From CAZQVN01 sp964596775 (GTDB lineage Bacteria > Eisenbacteria > RBG-16-71-46 > JABDJR01 > JAWXBZ01), in assembly GCA_964596775.1 (NCBI GenBank), contig CAZQVN010000027.1:1-47461 (forward strand): DNA of 47,461 nt. The letters run 5' to 3'. Position 1 is the stretch's first letter; the number at the start of each line of letters is the position of its first letter. Position numbers and translations under genes: made by a program. This document shows positions 27,027 to 36,000 of this stretch, one piece after another. The notes under the pieces are model-generated. The model was given only the letters and a program-made list of their open reading frames with translations, was not told where the DNA came from and searched no databases.

Positions 27027-30000
27027 TTGAAGCTCGGTCGGGGGGCCGCGCTGGTCGCGGCGGCGATGGGGATGGCCCTGATACCGGGCTCGACGCTGGA
27101 AGCGAGTCGCGCCGCCACGGACACGCGACTGACGATACGACAGGGAAAGTCGGAGGCCGGATCGGCAACGACCCGGCGCTCCGACTTTCCCTGTTTTCTT
27201 TTTTCCGGAGACGCTGCGTTTCCTGGTGTTGCCGAACCGCTGGACGCCCGTTCCCTCATCGAGAGAGGTCGGGCCGCTGTACCGACCGCGGGCTCGAGCC
27301 GGCCCGCCTCGGCCGGAGGAGCGGTGCCCTTCCGGGTGGCCATCCTCCGGGTCGACTTTCTCACCGACCGGGGCGGTCCCCTGACCTCGACTCCCGACGG
27401 CCGGTTCGACCTCCGCTCGGGGGTGAGCGCCGCCGTCGACCCGCCGCCCCACAACAAGCCCTACTTCGAGAGTCACGGCGAGGCGCTGGCGCGCTATTAC
27501 CGCGCCCAGACGAACGGGCGTCTCGAGATCGAGGTCACCGTGTTTCCGGCGGCTTCGGACTCCGCGTACCACCTGACCGACCTCATGGACTACGGGCCGT
27601 GGGTGGTCGCCGCCGACAACGTCGACGTGGCCAGGGAGGCGGAGCGGTTCATCACCGACGCCCTGACCGTGGCGCATGCGTCCGGCGAGTTCGATCCGGC
27701 CGGTTTCGACGGCTTCATCGTCGTTCACGCCGGCGCCGACCTGCAGAGCGACATCAACCGGGATTCGCCGCGCGACATCCCCACGTTCGTGCTGGAGTTC
27801 GGCGACTCGCTGGAAATCGGCGGGACGCGGATCGGCCGGACGATGGTCCTGCCGGAAACGACGTCGCAGGACGGTCTCGTCGGTGCCCTGAACGGAGTGC
27901 TGGCCCACGAGTTCGGTCACATTCTCGGCCTGTTCGACCTGTACAACGTCCGCTCCGGGTTCCCGATGGTCGGGTACTGGAGCCTGATGGACTCCGGCGA
28001 GAACATTCCGGCGATCCTCGTCGACCCCACCGACGACAGCGAGGTGGAGGTCGTCGGCGCCCTGCCCGCTTCGCTCGACGCGTGGTCGCGCCTGTTTCTC
28101 TACGCGCGCGGCTACTGCGACCTCGTCATCCAGGAAGCCGGGCCGTTTCTCAACACCACGCTCGCCGCCTCGGAGCTCGGCGGCGACCTCGTCTTCGTCG
28201 AGATCCACGATTCCGAGTACTACCTGATCGAGAACCGCTCCGTTGACCTGGACGGCAACGGTTTTCCGATCATCCGCCAGGACCGCGCCACCGGAGTGAT
28301 TCTCGGACCGGAGGCGGACTCGACGATCGCCTCGACGGACGGGGCGCTGGAGTACGACGCGCTGCTCCCGGGCAGCGGTCTCCTGGTCTGGCACATCGAC
28401 GATGCGGTGCTGGCCGGTCCGCTCTCCGGCGTGTTCAGCCCGGTGGCCGATCCGCTGGGCGTCAATACGCGGATTTCGCGCCGCGGGATCCGGCTCGTCG
28501 AGGCGGATGCCATCGACGATCTCGGCCGGCGCAACAACGGCACGCCGTGGGATCCCTATTACGTGGGCAACAACAACGTGCTCGGGCCGTTCACGACGCC
28601 GGGTTCGCTGTCCAACGAAAGGCAGCAGACGCTGGTCACGATCGAAACCCCGTCGGTGCCCGGACCGGCGATGGCCGTCCGGGTGACCCGGAACATGGCC
28701 CTGGCCGGCTGGCCGGTCGGCCTGGCCGAGAACGTCACGGTCGAGCACCCGACGACGCTGGACGTCACCGGCGACGGGTCGCCGGAGGTGCTGTTCACGT
28801 TCGGCCGGAACATCGTGGCGCTGGAAGGGAAGGGGGCGGTGCCGTTTCCGCTGCCGCCTCCGGACGCGCCGCCCGGAACGGCCGTGCCGTTCCTGCGGCA
28901 CACATCGGACCTGAGCCCGCGCCTGGCCGCGGAACCCGAGTTTCTGACCGGGGCCCCCGGAGGAAGGGACCCTCTCCTCGCCGGACATGCCCGGGTGCAG
29001 GGGCGGATCGTCACCTGGAATGCCCGGACGGGCACGGCGCTCTCCGGCTACGATTTCGCCGCCACGGCTCCGGCCATCGGGCGCGCGCAGTCCGGAACGC
29101 CCATCCTGGCGTTCGGCGACTTCAACGGCGGGGCGCATTTCGTCCTGCCGCACCCCACCGAGCCCACGCTGTTCGAGGCGGTGCATTTCATCGTGCCCCC
29201 CGGCGGCACGACGCCGGCGGCGGCCGCGGGCAACGTGATCGTCGGCGGCCTCGCCGACGGCGGCGCGTTTGCCGCCTGGCCCACGCTGTCGGGCAGCGTG
29301 CGCATCGGCCTGGCCGACGCGGCGGTTCTCGCGGCACCGGCGGCCACCCCGCTGCGCCGGGACGTCCACGCCGAAACGGGATCGATCGGCGCGGCGCCCC
29401 TGACCCTGCTGGCCGCCCCGTTCCGGATCGGCGCCCCGGGCGCGCGGTCCGGCCTCGACATCGTCGCCGTGGATCCCGCGGGGATCGTCACCCTGCTCGA
29501 CTTGGACGGAGTCGTCGCCGCCGGCTGGCCGGTGACCCTGGCCGCCCCGATGGTCGGCTTTCCCGGCGCCGGCGACGTGGACGGCGACGGTGCCGCGGAA
29601 GTGGTCGTGGCCGACACGCTGGGAACGCTGAACGTCCTGAACGGCGACGGGTCGCGGGCCTTCGGTTTCCCGCTCGACCTGAAGTCCCGGCCGTTGACCG
29701 GCCCGCTGCTCGTGGATGTCGACGGCGAAGGGGGAGCGGAGATCCTCATTGCCACCGAGGACGGTTCGCTGCACGCGATCGGCCGGAAGGGGCGCAACGT
29801 GCCGGGCTTTCCGCTGGCGCTGGGCGGCCGCCGCGGAACGGGATCGCTGCTCGTGGACCTGAACGGGGACGGGCGTCTCGACGTCGTTTCCGGCTCCGAC
29901 CGGCGGGCCCTGCTCGCCTCGTCCATCGGAGCGTCGATTCCCGATTCGCTCGTCGTCTGGAGAGGTGAAGACGGCGGGCCGGGGCGGAATGCCGTTCTCG

Positions 30001-30314
30001 GCGGTGTCCGTGCCCCGTCGTCGCCGCTCCCCGCGGATCGCGCCGGCGTCGTCTGCTTTCCGAACCCGGCGCGCGGGGACCACCTCAATGTGCGGTTTCA
30101 GCTCGAGGCCGGACAGGGCGCCCTCGCGGACGTTTTCGATCTCGCCGGTCGCCCGGTCGCGGTCGGCCTGGCTCCGCGCGGCAACTCCCCGGGGGAGCAG
30201 GAAATCCGCTGGAATCTGAACGGGGTGGCGCCGGGCGTCTACATGGTCAAGATCGATTTCACGGGAACGGGCGCCGGGGGTCCGGTGTGGCGCACCGTGT
30301 CCGTGCTTCGCTGA
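27027..30314 (+). CDS. Secreted M6 (immune inhibitor A-type) metalloprotease with FG-GAP repeats and C-terminal sorting-like domain
   Basis: A 1095-residue exported zinc protease. The M6 core starts at VPFRVAILRVDF near residue 100, and the zinc site HEFGHILGLFD has its ligands at His294 and His298. Beyond about residue 550 there are FG-GAP/VCBS-type repeats (GDVDGDGAAEVV, VDVDGEGGAEIL, VDLNGDGRLDVV). The last 85 residues (CFPNPARGD to VSVLR) resemble a T9SS type A domain. The start is the difficult part. TTG 27027, one base after the PorV stop, gives a good signal peptide (MKLGRGAALVAAAMGMALIP) but has no Shine-Dalgarno site, and a terminator-like hairpin lies inside codons 38-60. GTG 27324 has GGAGGA nearby but would remove the signal peptide. 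I prefer TTG with translation coupled to PorV. Confidence 0.85.
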   Translation: MKLGRGAALVAAAMGMALIPGSTLEASRAATDTRLTIRQGKSEAGSATTRRSDFPCFLFSGDAAFPGVAEPLDARSLIERGRAAVPTAGSSRPASAGGAVPFRVAILRVDFLTDRGGPLTSTPDGRFDLRSGVSAAVDPPPHNKPYFESHGEALARYYRAQTNGRLEIEVTVFPAASDSAYHLTDLMDYGPWVVAADNVDVAREAERFITDALTVAHASGEFDPAGFDGFIVVHAGADLQSDINRDSPRDIPTFVLEFGDSLEIGGTRIGRTMVLPETTSQDGLVGALNGVLAHEFGHILGLFDLYNVRSGFPMVGYWSLMDSGENIPAILVDPTDDSEVEVVGALPASLDAWSRLFLYARGYCDLVIQEAGPFLNTTLAASELGGDLVFVEIHDSEYYLIENRSVDLDGNGFPIIRQDRATGVILGPEADSTIASTDGALEYDALLPGSGLLVWHIDDAVLAGPLSGVFSPVADPLGVNTRISRRGIRLVEADAIDDLGRRNNGTPWDPYYVGNNNVLGPFTTPGSLSNERQQTLVTIETPSVPGPAMAVRVTRNMALAGWPVGLAENVTVEHPTTLDVTGDGSPEVLFTFGRNIVALEGKGAVPFPLPPPDAPPGTAVPFLRHTSDLSPRLAAEPEFLTGAPGGRDPLLAGHARVQGRIVTWNARTGTALSGYDFAATAPAIGRAQSGTPILAFGDFNGGAHFVLPHPTEPTLFEAVHFIVPPGGTTPAAAAGNVIVGGLADGGAFAAWPTLSGSVRIGLADAAVLAAPAATPLRRDVHAETGSIGAAPLTLLAAPFRIGAPGARSGLDIVAVDPAGIVTLLDLDGVVAAGWPVTLAAPMVGFPGAGDVDGDGAAEVVVADTLGTLNVLNGDGSRAFGFPLDLKSRPLTGPLLVDVDGEGGAEILIATEDGSLHAIGRKGRNVPGFPLALGGRRGTGSLLVDLNGDGRLDVVSGSDRRALLASSIGASIPDSLVVWRGEDGGPGRNAVLGGVRAPSSPLPADRAGVVCFPNPARGDHLNVRFQLEAGQGALADVFDLAGRPVAVGLAPRGNSPGEQEIRWNLNGVAPGVYMVKIDFTGTGAGGPVWRTVSVLR
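27140..27204 (+). terminator. Intrinsic terminator-like hairpin downstream of the PorV gene, inside the M6 protease frame
   Basis: A perfect 16-base-pair stem (27140-27155 with 27179-27194) is extended inward by five more GC pairs with a single bulge. It is followed at once by TTTTCTTTTTT (27194-27204). This is the strongest terminator shape in the window, in DNA that is otherwise nearly free of T-runs. It lies 115 bases after the PorV stop. Confidence 0.7.
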
Positions 30315-30328
30315 CGGAGGAGGATGCA

Positions 30329-31117
30329 TTGAAACGGGTAATGATGACGGCCGCGGTTGTGCTGTCCGGACTCTGCGTGGCGGGAGCCTCCCTGGCCGGG
30401 CCAGACCGGCCCGGGGCGGTCGTTCTCCTCGATCCGCTCGATCGGGCGTCGGAACCGCTCTGGGCGCGGCAGGACGATTCCGCCGCGGGTCGCGCCGTGC
30501 CCGATGCGCGGCTCGACGCCGGCGCGCGGGAGCGGTCGCCGGCGGTGGCGGGTATTCTTTCGGCGGTGGTACCGGGAGCGGGGCAGCTGTACAACGGAAA
30601 CAGGATCGGATTCCTGTTCATGGGGGTCGAGGTCGCGAGCTGGGTGGCCTACTTTTCCCTTCACGACACCGGAAAGCAGGAGGAGAGGGACTACCGCCGG
30701 TTCGCCGACAGTCACTGGACCTTCGAGCGCTACCGCGACACGGCGTTCGAGGAGTGTCCGGCGGAAGGGCATTCCGATTTCGGCATCCAGGATTCCACGC
30801 TCGTGCTGCTCTATGACACGCGGCGCAAGGACTACTACGAGGACATCGGAAAACTCCTGATCTACTCCTGCGGATGGGACAGTCAGGACAACCGCGAGAT
30901 CTATCGCGGGATGCGCGCCAACTCCAACCGGTTTCTCCGCAATGCGCGCTACGCCACGACGCTCGTTTTCCTCAATCACCTCGTCAGCGCCCTGCACGCC
31001 GCGCGGGGAGCCGCCGCTCACAACGCCCGGCTGCCGGGCGGCGCGGAACTGGGTTTCGAAATTTATCCGGGGCTCGCCGATCCGTCGGCGGAACTGGCAC
31101 TGATTCGACGTTTCTGA
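30329..31117 (+). CDS. DUF5683-type secreted protein, first copy
   Basis: A 262-residue protein with a signal peptide (MKRVMMTAAVVLSGLCVAGA, likely cleavage after SLA at about 23). Residues 72-110 carry the DUF5683 pattern: ILSAVVPGAGQLYNGNRIG, then a hydrophobic stretch (FLFMGVEVASWVAYFSL). This pattern is common in FCB-group bacteria, and no molecular function is known to me. The TTG start has GGAGGAGG five bases upstream and gives the charged n-region; ATG 30341 is a poorer option. It follows the M6 gene by 14 bases and precedes a paralogue, so M6-DUF5683-DUF5683 look co-transcribed. Confidence 0.8.
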   Translation: MKRVMMTAAVVLSGLCVAGASLAGPDRPGAVVLLDPLDRASEPLWARQDDSAAGRAVPDARLDAGARERSPAVAGILSAVVPGAGQLYNGNRIGFLFMGVEVASWVAYFSLHDTGKQEERDYRRFADSHWTFERYRDTAFEECPAEGHSDFGIQDSTLVLLYDTRRKDYYEDIGKLLIYSCGWDSQDNREIYRGMRANSNRFLRNARYATTLVFLNHLVSALHAARGAAAHNARLPGGAELGFEIYPGLADPSAELALIRRF

Positions 31118-31137
31118 TGTTGAGCCATGGAGGTCCT

Positions 31138-31974
31138 GTGAAACCGGCACTGTTTGCTTTGTTCCTGGTCTCGTTCCTTGCGGGACCGTCGTCCGCCTCC
31201 GACCAGTTTCCCCTGGAGACATCCCCGCTCCTCAATCCACCGGTTCTCGAACTGGCCCAGATCGGCGGGCGGCCGCGGGACGAGCAGCCGAAGGACACCG
31301 AGAAGGAGAAGCCCGGCATCGAGGTCATCAATCCGCGGAAGGCCATGCTCTATTCGCTGCTGCTCCCCGGTCTCGGGCAGCAGATGGCCGGTCGCGCCGA
31401 GCGGGCCAGGGTCTTCTACGCCGTCGAGGCGGGCATCTGGGCGACGTTCGTGACGTTCCGCCTGCAGGGGGACGCCCGCACCGACCGGTACATCGAGTTC
31501 GCCGAGTTCGCCGGTGGGGTCGACCCGTCCGGGAAGGACAGCGACTACTGGCGGACGATCGCCCAGTTCGAGCGGAGCGACCCGGGGCCGTTCAGCGCCA
31601 ATGAATTCATCCGGCGCCAGGCCCGGGCCATCTATCCGGACGACATCGAGGCGCAGCATCGCTACCTGGAAAACAACGGCTACTTCAACGACCGGGCCTG
31701 GGACTGGCAAAACGCCGACAACCTGGCCCGTTACCAGAAGCTGCGCAGCCGGAGCATCGACGCCTATGACCGGGCGGACCTGTCGATCGCCGCCGCCATC
31801 GCCCACCGGCTCGTCAGCATGATCGATGCGGCGCGGATGGCGTCGAAGGCGAACCGGGAAGCGAGTGAGAAGGCCGCGTCCGAGGAAGACCGGTTCAACC
31901 CGCGTTTCGGCATGAAACTGGTGCGCGACGGACACGATCGCGTTCCGATGCTCACGTTCAAGACGTCCTTCTGA
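31138..31974 (+). CDS. DUF5683-type secreted protein, second copy
   Basis: A 278-residue paralogue of the preceding gene. The signal peptide MKPALFALFLVSFLAGPSSA is cleaved near residue 20. The family motif reads LLPGLGQQMAGRAERARVF (about 75-93), followed by one hydrophobic segment (VEAGIWATFVTF). A long charged helical region (about 210-260) ends in KTSF. GTG 31138 has GGAGG four bases upstream. An ATG at 31117 overlapping the previous stop would add seven residues before the signal peptide and is less likely. Tandem duplication with strong divergence suggests the two work together, but no function can be assigned. Confidence 0.8.
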   Translation: MKPALFALFLVSFLAGPSSASDQFPLETSPLLNPPVLELAQIGGRPRDEQPKDTEKEKPGIEVINPRKAMLYSLLLPGLGQQMAGRAERARVFYAVEAGIWATFVTFRLQGDARTDRYIEFAEFAGGVDPSGKDSDYWRTIAQFERSDPGPFSANEFIRRQARAIYPDDIEAQHRYLENNGYFNDRAWDWQNADNLARYQKLRSRSIDAYDRADLSIAAAIAHRLVSMIDAARMASKANREASEKAASEEDRFNPRFGMKLVRDGHDRVPMLTFKTSF

Positions 31975-32043
31975 TCGGCTCCGGACCGCCGCCGGTCCGG
32001 GCGTGAGCCGGCGTCCGGTGGAGGGACGGATCCCGGGATACCC

Positions 32044-33090
32044 ATGATCGATACTCCTGAAATCCCGGCGCTCCGGCGGTCGGGACGACCGGCTTCCCTT
32101 CGCGGCCAACGGCATCGGTGCGGCCTGGGCCGCGTGACTCCGGCCCCGGGGCCCTGGTGCGGCATCGCTCTTCTTTTCATCACCGGATGCGCGGGAGGCA
32201 TGGCCGTCCACGATACGCCCACGCCGCAGCCGCTGCGCGACGCGGTCCACCTGGAAAGCGTCGGGTACCTCGAGGCTCCGGATGGAAGGGAGCGGTTCGA
32301 TCCCGTGGCCCTCGCGGTGGACGCCCGCAACCGCATCCTGGTGGCCGACCGCTCGCGCGGCGCCGTGTTTCTCTACGAGGGGCCGGGGCGCCCGGCCGGG
32401 TGGTTTGCCGATCCGCCGCCGACGATCGGCTCCTCCCGTTTTCTGGACGTCCGCGCGATCGTCACGACCTCCGGCCTGCTGGCGCACGTTCTCGATGCCG
32501 GGACGGGCTTCGTGTACAGCTACGACCTGTCCGGCCAGTTTCGCGGCACCGCGCTGAACCTGGCCGGCTCCATCACCTTCGGGAGGTTCGGACGGATCCG
32601 GGCCTCGGGCATGGCCCTCGATCCGACCGGGCGCCCGTGCCTCACCGACACCGAGGGGGACCGCATCCTCGTGTTCGATCCGCAGTGGGGTCCGAGTCAC
32701 GAGATCGGCGGCCCGGGAACGACGCAGGGCGGCTTCCGCGATCCGGCGGCGATCGCCATCGGACCGCAGGGGCGGATCTTCGTGGCGGACCGGGGCAACC
32801 GCCTGGTCCAGATCTTCGACCCGCTGGGGGGATTCCTCGAAGAGGTGCCGTTTCCGCACACGCCGGAGTCGATCGTCGCGGACCGGAACGGCAACGTGTT
32901 CGTGGGGGACGCGGCCGGAGTGGTCACGGTGCTGGCGCCGGGTCGCCGCATCGCCGAGTTTTCTCCCGGTCGCGGCGCCGGTCCCGCCTTTCTCGCCGTG
33001 TCCAGCGACGGGTCGCGGCTCTACGTGTCCCGTCCGGCCCGGGGACACGTGGAGATCCTGGCCATCGAACCTCCCGGAGGAGGCCCGTGA
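32044..33090 (+). CDS. NHL-repeat beta-propeller lipoprotein
   Basis: A 348-residue exported protein. A hydrophobic stretch ends in a lipobox, ALLFITGC, with the acylated cysteine at residue 49. At least five NHL-type blades follow, for example FDPVALAVDARNRILVADR and FRDPAAIAIGPQGRIFVADRGN, which should form a closed propeller used for binding. The n-region from ATG 32044 is unusually long. GTG 32134 would give a short signal sequence but lacks positive charge, so the start is uncertain; neither has a strong ribosome site. Its TGA overlaps the GTG of the next gene (GTGA), so it is translationally coupled to the SprA-like protein and probably acts with it at the outer membrane. Confidence 0.8.
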   Translation: MIDTPEIPALRRSGRPASLRGQRHRCGLGRVTPAPGPWCGIALLFITGCAGGMAVHDTPTPQPLRDAVHLESVGYLEAPDGRERFDPVALAVDARNRILVADRSRGAVFLYEGPGRPAGWFADPPPTIGSSRFLDVRAIVTTSGLLAHVLDAGTGFVYSYDLSGQFRGTALNLAGSITFGRFGRIRASGMALDPTGRPCLTDTEGDRILVFDPQWGPSHEIGGPGTTQGGFRDPAAIAIGPQGRIFVADRGNRLVQIFDPLGGFLEEVPFPHTPESIVADRNGNVFVGDAAGVVTVLAPGRRIAEFSPGRGAGPAFLAVSSDGSRLYVSRPARGHVEILAIEPPGGGP

Positions 33091-36000
33091 GATTCCGGCT
33101 CCGGACCGATCGCGATCCGGGGGCGCCGCCGCGCTCCGGACGCGTCCTCGGGCCGGCACTCCTTGGCCTGCTGCTGCTGTTTCCCGCCGGTGGAGGCGCC
33201 ACGGAAATCACCGCCGGCGGACCTCCCGCCCGCGTCCGCCTCGACACGGTCGTGTCTCCCCAGGAACGGGTCGTCTGCACCGGCCGCCGTTTTCTCGACG
33301 CATCGAGCGACAGCCTGATCTTCCTCGGAAGGACCCTCGAACGCGGTCGCGACTACACGTTCGACGCGGTGCAGGGATGCTTCTTTCTCGATCTCGAACT
33401 GTTCGCCGACAGCCTCAGCTGGCCGGCCGGCCTCGTGGCCTTCTATCGCCCCCTTCCGGCCTCGCTGGAACCCGTGTACGCGCACCGCGACCTCCTCGGC
33501 GGCGTGCCGGCGGCCGACCCGCATCCCCGGGCCGGCCCCGACACCACCGGCACCGCGTTTCCGGTGCGGCCGGCCACCGCCGTGCCCGGTGGCGGCGGGG
33601 CGCGCCCCGAGCTGGACCTGTCGGGAAGCAAGACGTTCACGTTCGAGCTCGGGTCGAACCGCGACCTCACGCTCCGGCAGACGCTGGATCTGCGCGTCGC
33701 CGGAAAGCTGTCCGACGACGTGAAACTCCGGGCGATCCTCTCCGACCGGAACCTGCCGTTTCAGCCGGAGGGGAACACCGCCGAACTGGAGGAACTCGAC
33801 AAGGTCCTCATCGAGGTGGAAAGTCCCGGAGCCAGGGTCGGTCTCGGCGACCAGGACCTGTCGGTGGCCGGCGGAACGCTCGGCAGCTTTTCGCGGCGCC
33901 TGCAGGGGCTGTCCGCGGAGGCCGGTCCGGCCGATCGCCGCGCGAAGGTCGTGGCCGCCTCGCAGCGCGGGGAGTTCAAGTCGTTCGAGTTCCTCGGGTC
34001 CGACGGCAAGCAGGGGCCCTATCCCTTGTCCGACCGGGCCGGCGGGCGCGGCATCGTCATCGTGGCCGGCAGCGAACGGGTCTGGCTCGACGGCGTGGAA
34101 ATGGCCCGCGGCCTCGATCGCGACTACACGATCGACTACGGCCGGGCCGAGCTCACGTTTTCGCCGAGGCGGGTGATCACCGCCGACAGCCGCGTCGCCG
34201 TGGATTATGAATTCAGCGCCGTGGGGTACCGGAGGAGCCTGTATCTCGCCCAGGGCGTGTCGGGCGACAGGAATGCGCCGGTGCACGTCGCGTTCGAACT
34301 CGCCCGGGAGGCCGACGACAACTCCCGCCCCGTCTCCGGCGACCTCTCCGATGCGGAACGCGCCCGGCTGGCCGCCGCGGGGGACAGTCTCATCACCGGG
34401 GGGAGCGGCATCCGTCTCGTGGGGGAGGGGCTCGGGCGGTACACGCTGGCGTTCGACGCGGACAACTCCCGCTCCTACTACCGCTTTGCCGGCCGCGGCC
34501 TCGGCAACTACGAGGTGACGTTCGTCCGGATCGGCGCGGGCCTCGCCGATTACGCGGACTCGCTGGCCGGCGTGGACACGGTGTACGTGTACCGCGGCCC
34601 GAACCTCGGGGAGTACGCACCCGCCGGCGGGCTGACGCAGCCGGTGAGCCTCGGCAGCGGGCACGTGTCCGCGGCCGTCCGCCTGGGCGACCGCGGCCGC
34701 GTGACGGGGGAGTTCGCGCTGTCCGGCCGCGACCTCAACACGCTGTCGAGCCGCGACGACGACGACAACGACGGCAGCGCCGGCGTGCTGGACATGACGT
34801 TTCAGCCGCGGGAGAACATCGACCTGTCCGCGCGCCTGCGGAATCTCGGCCGGAACTTCGCCACGCTCGGGCGGATCGACGACGCGTTCAGCTACGACCG
34901 CGAGTGGAACCTGCCGGGCCGGGACCGGCCGCTCGCCGAATCGAGGCGCGACGCCTCGGCCGCCTGGCGCCCGGCGTGGGGCGTGTCGCTGGGGGCCGAG
35001 GCCGGCGGGCTCTCCGGCGGCGGCCGCTCGGCGGACCGGCGTCTCGTCCGGCTGGACCGCGACGGCGCGACGTTCTTTTCCGGGAGCGTTCTCCGCGTGA
35101 CGAGTGCCGTGGACTCGACGGATCACGACGGCCGGCTGGAGAGGGAAGCGGCGCGCGCCGGCACGCGGCTCCACCGGGTCGCGCCGGTGGCCTACTACGA
35201 ACGGGAGGAGCGGACGGCCCCCGACACCGGCGCCGGCACGCGCTACCGGCTGGGCGGCGGCGATCTCAACTTCGGCGCGTTCGGCCCGCTCACCTTTTCC
35301 GTGGGTGTGGAAGGGCGCGACAACGACAGCCGGGCCGCGGATGCCGGAACGTGGAACACGGTGTCGCGCGCCGTCACCCGGCGGGGGTCTTTCCAGTGGG
35401 CCGGCGGCGGCGCGCTCTCGATGAGCGGCGTCCTCCAGGCGCGCGACGTGACGACACCCGGCGGCGGCACGTCGCGCACGGACCTGGCCACGCTCGACGT
35501 GACGCAGCGATCGCGGAACAACGCGTTCGTCACCGACTTTCACTATCGCGTGGCCACGACCGGCGTGGAAACGCGGAGCCGCACGCTCCGCTTCGTCGGG
35601 GAGGGGCGGGGGAGCTACGACCAGTTCGGCAATCTCTTCCCGGGGGGCGGCTACGAACTCGAAGAGGGAGCCCTCGGCGCCGAGGAACTGACGACGGATC
35701 TCGACGTGAGCCTCCGCGTCGAAATGACCCCGTACCGGGCTCCCCGGGAGGGGCGCGGGGCGCTCGCGTGGGCGTCGCGCAACCTCGGCTGGGACGGCAC
35801 GTTCCGGGTCGAGGAGCAGGGGCGCCTCCCGCTCGGCCGTCCCGGCACGCTGTTCGACTTTTCCTCCTACCAGAATCCGGCGTCGACGATCCGCGGGCGG
35901 ATCCAGGTGCGCCAGACGCTGGAACTGTTCCCCCTGAGCCGCACCGCCGTCATCCGGCTGCGGCACGACCTCGATGACGTGGCGAACTACCAGTTCACGA

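Noticed and set aside
22034..27457. A 1807-codon open frame on the minus strand opposite the C25 protease, the PorV-like gene and the start of the M6 gene
   Set aside because: It is rich in Arg, Gly, His and Pro, shows no domain and no ribosome site, and lies opposite three well-supported genes. Long antisense frames arise easily at this GC because stop codons are rare in the frame opposite biased codons.
31117..31137. ATG 31117 as start of the second DUF5683 gene
   Set aside because: It overlaps the previous stop, but a good GGAGG site lies inside the added segment and points to GTG 31138, which gives a compact signal peptide.
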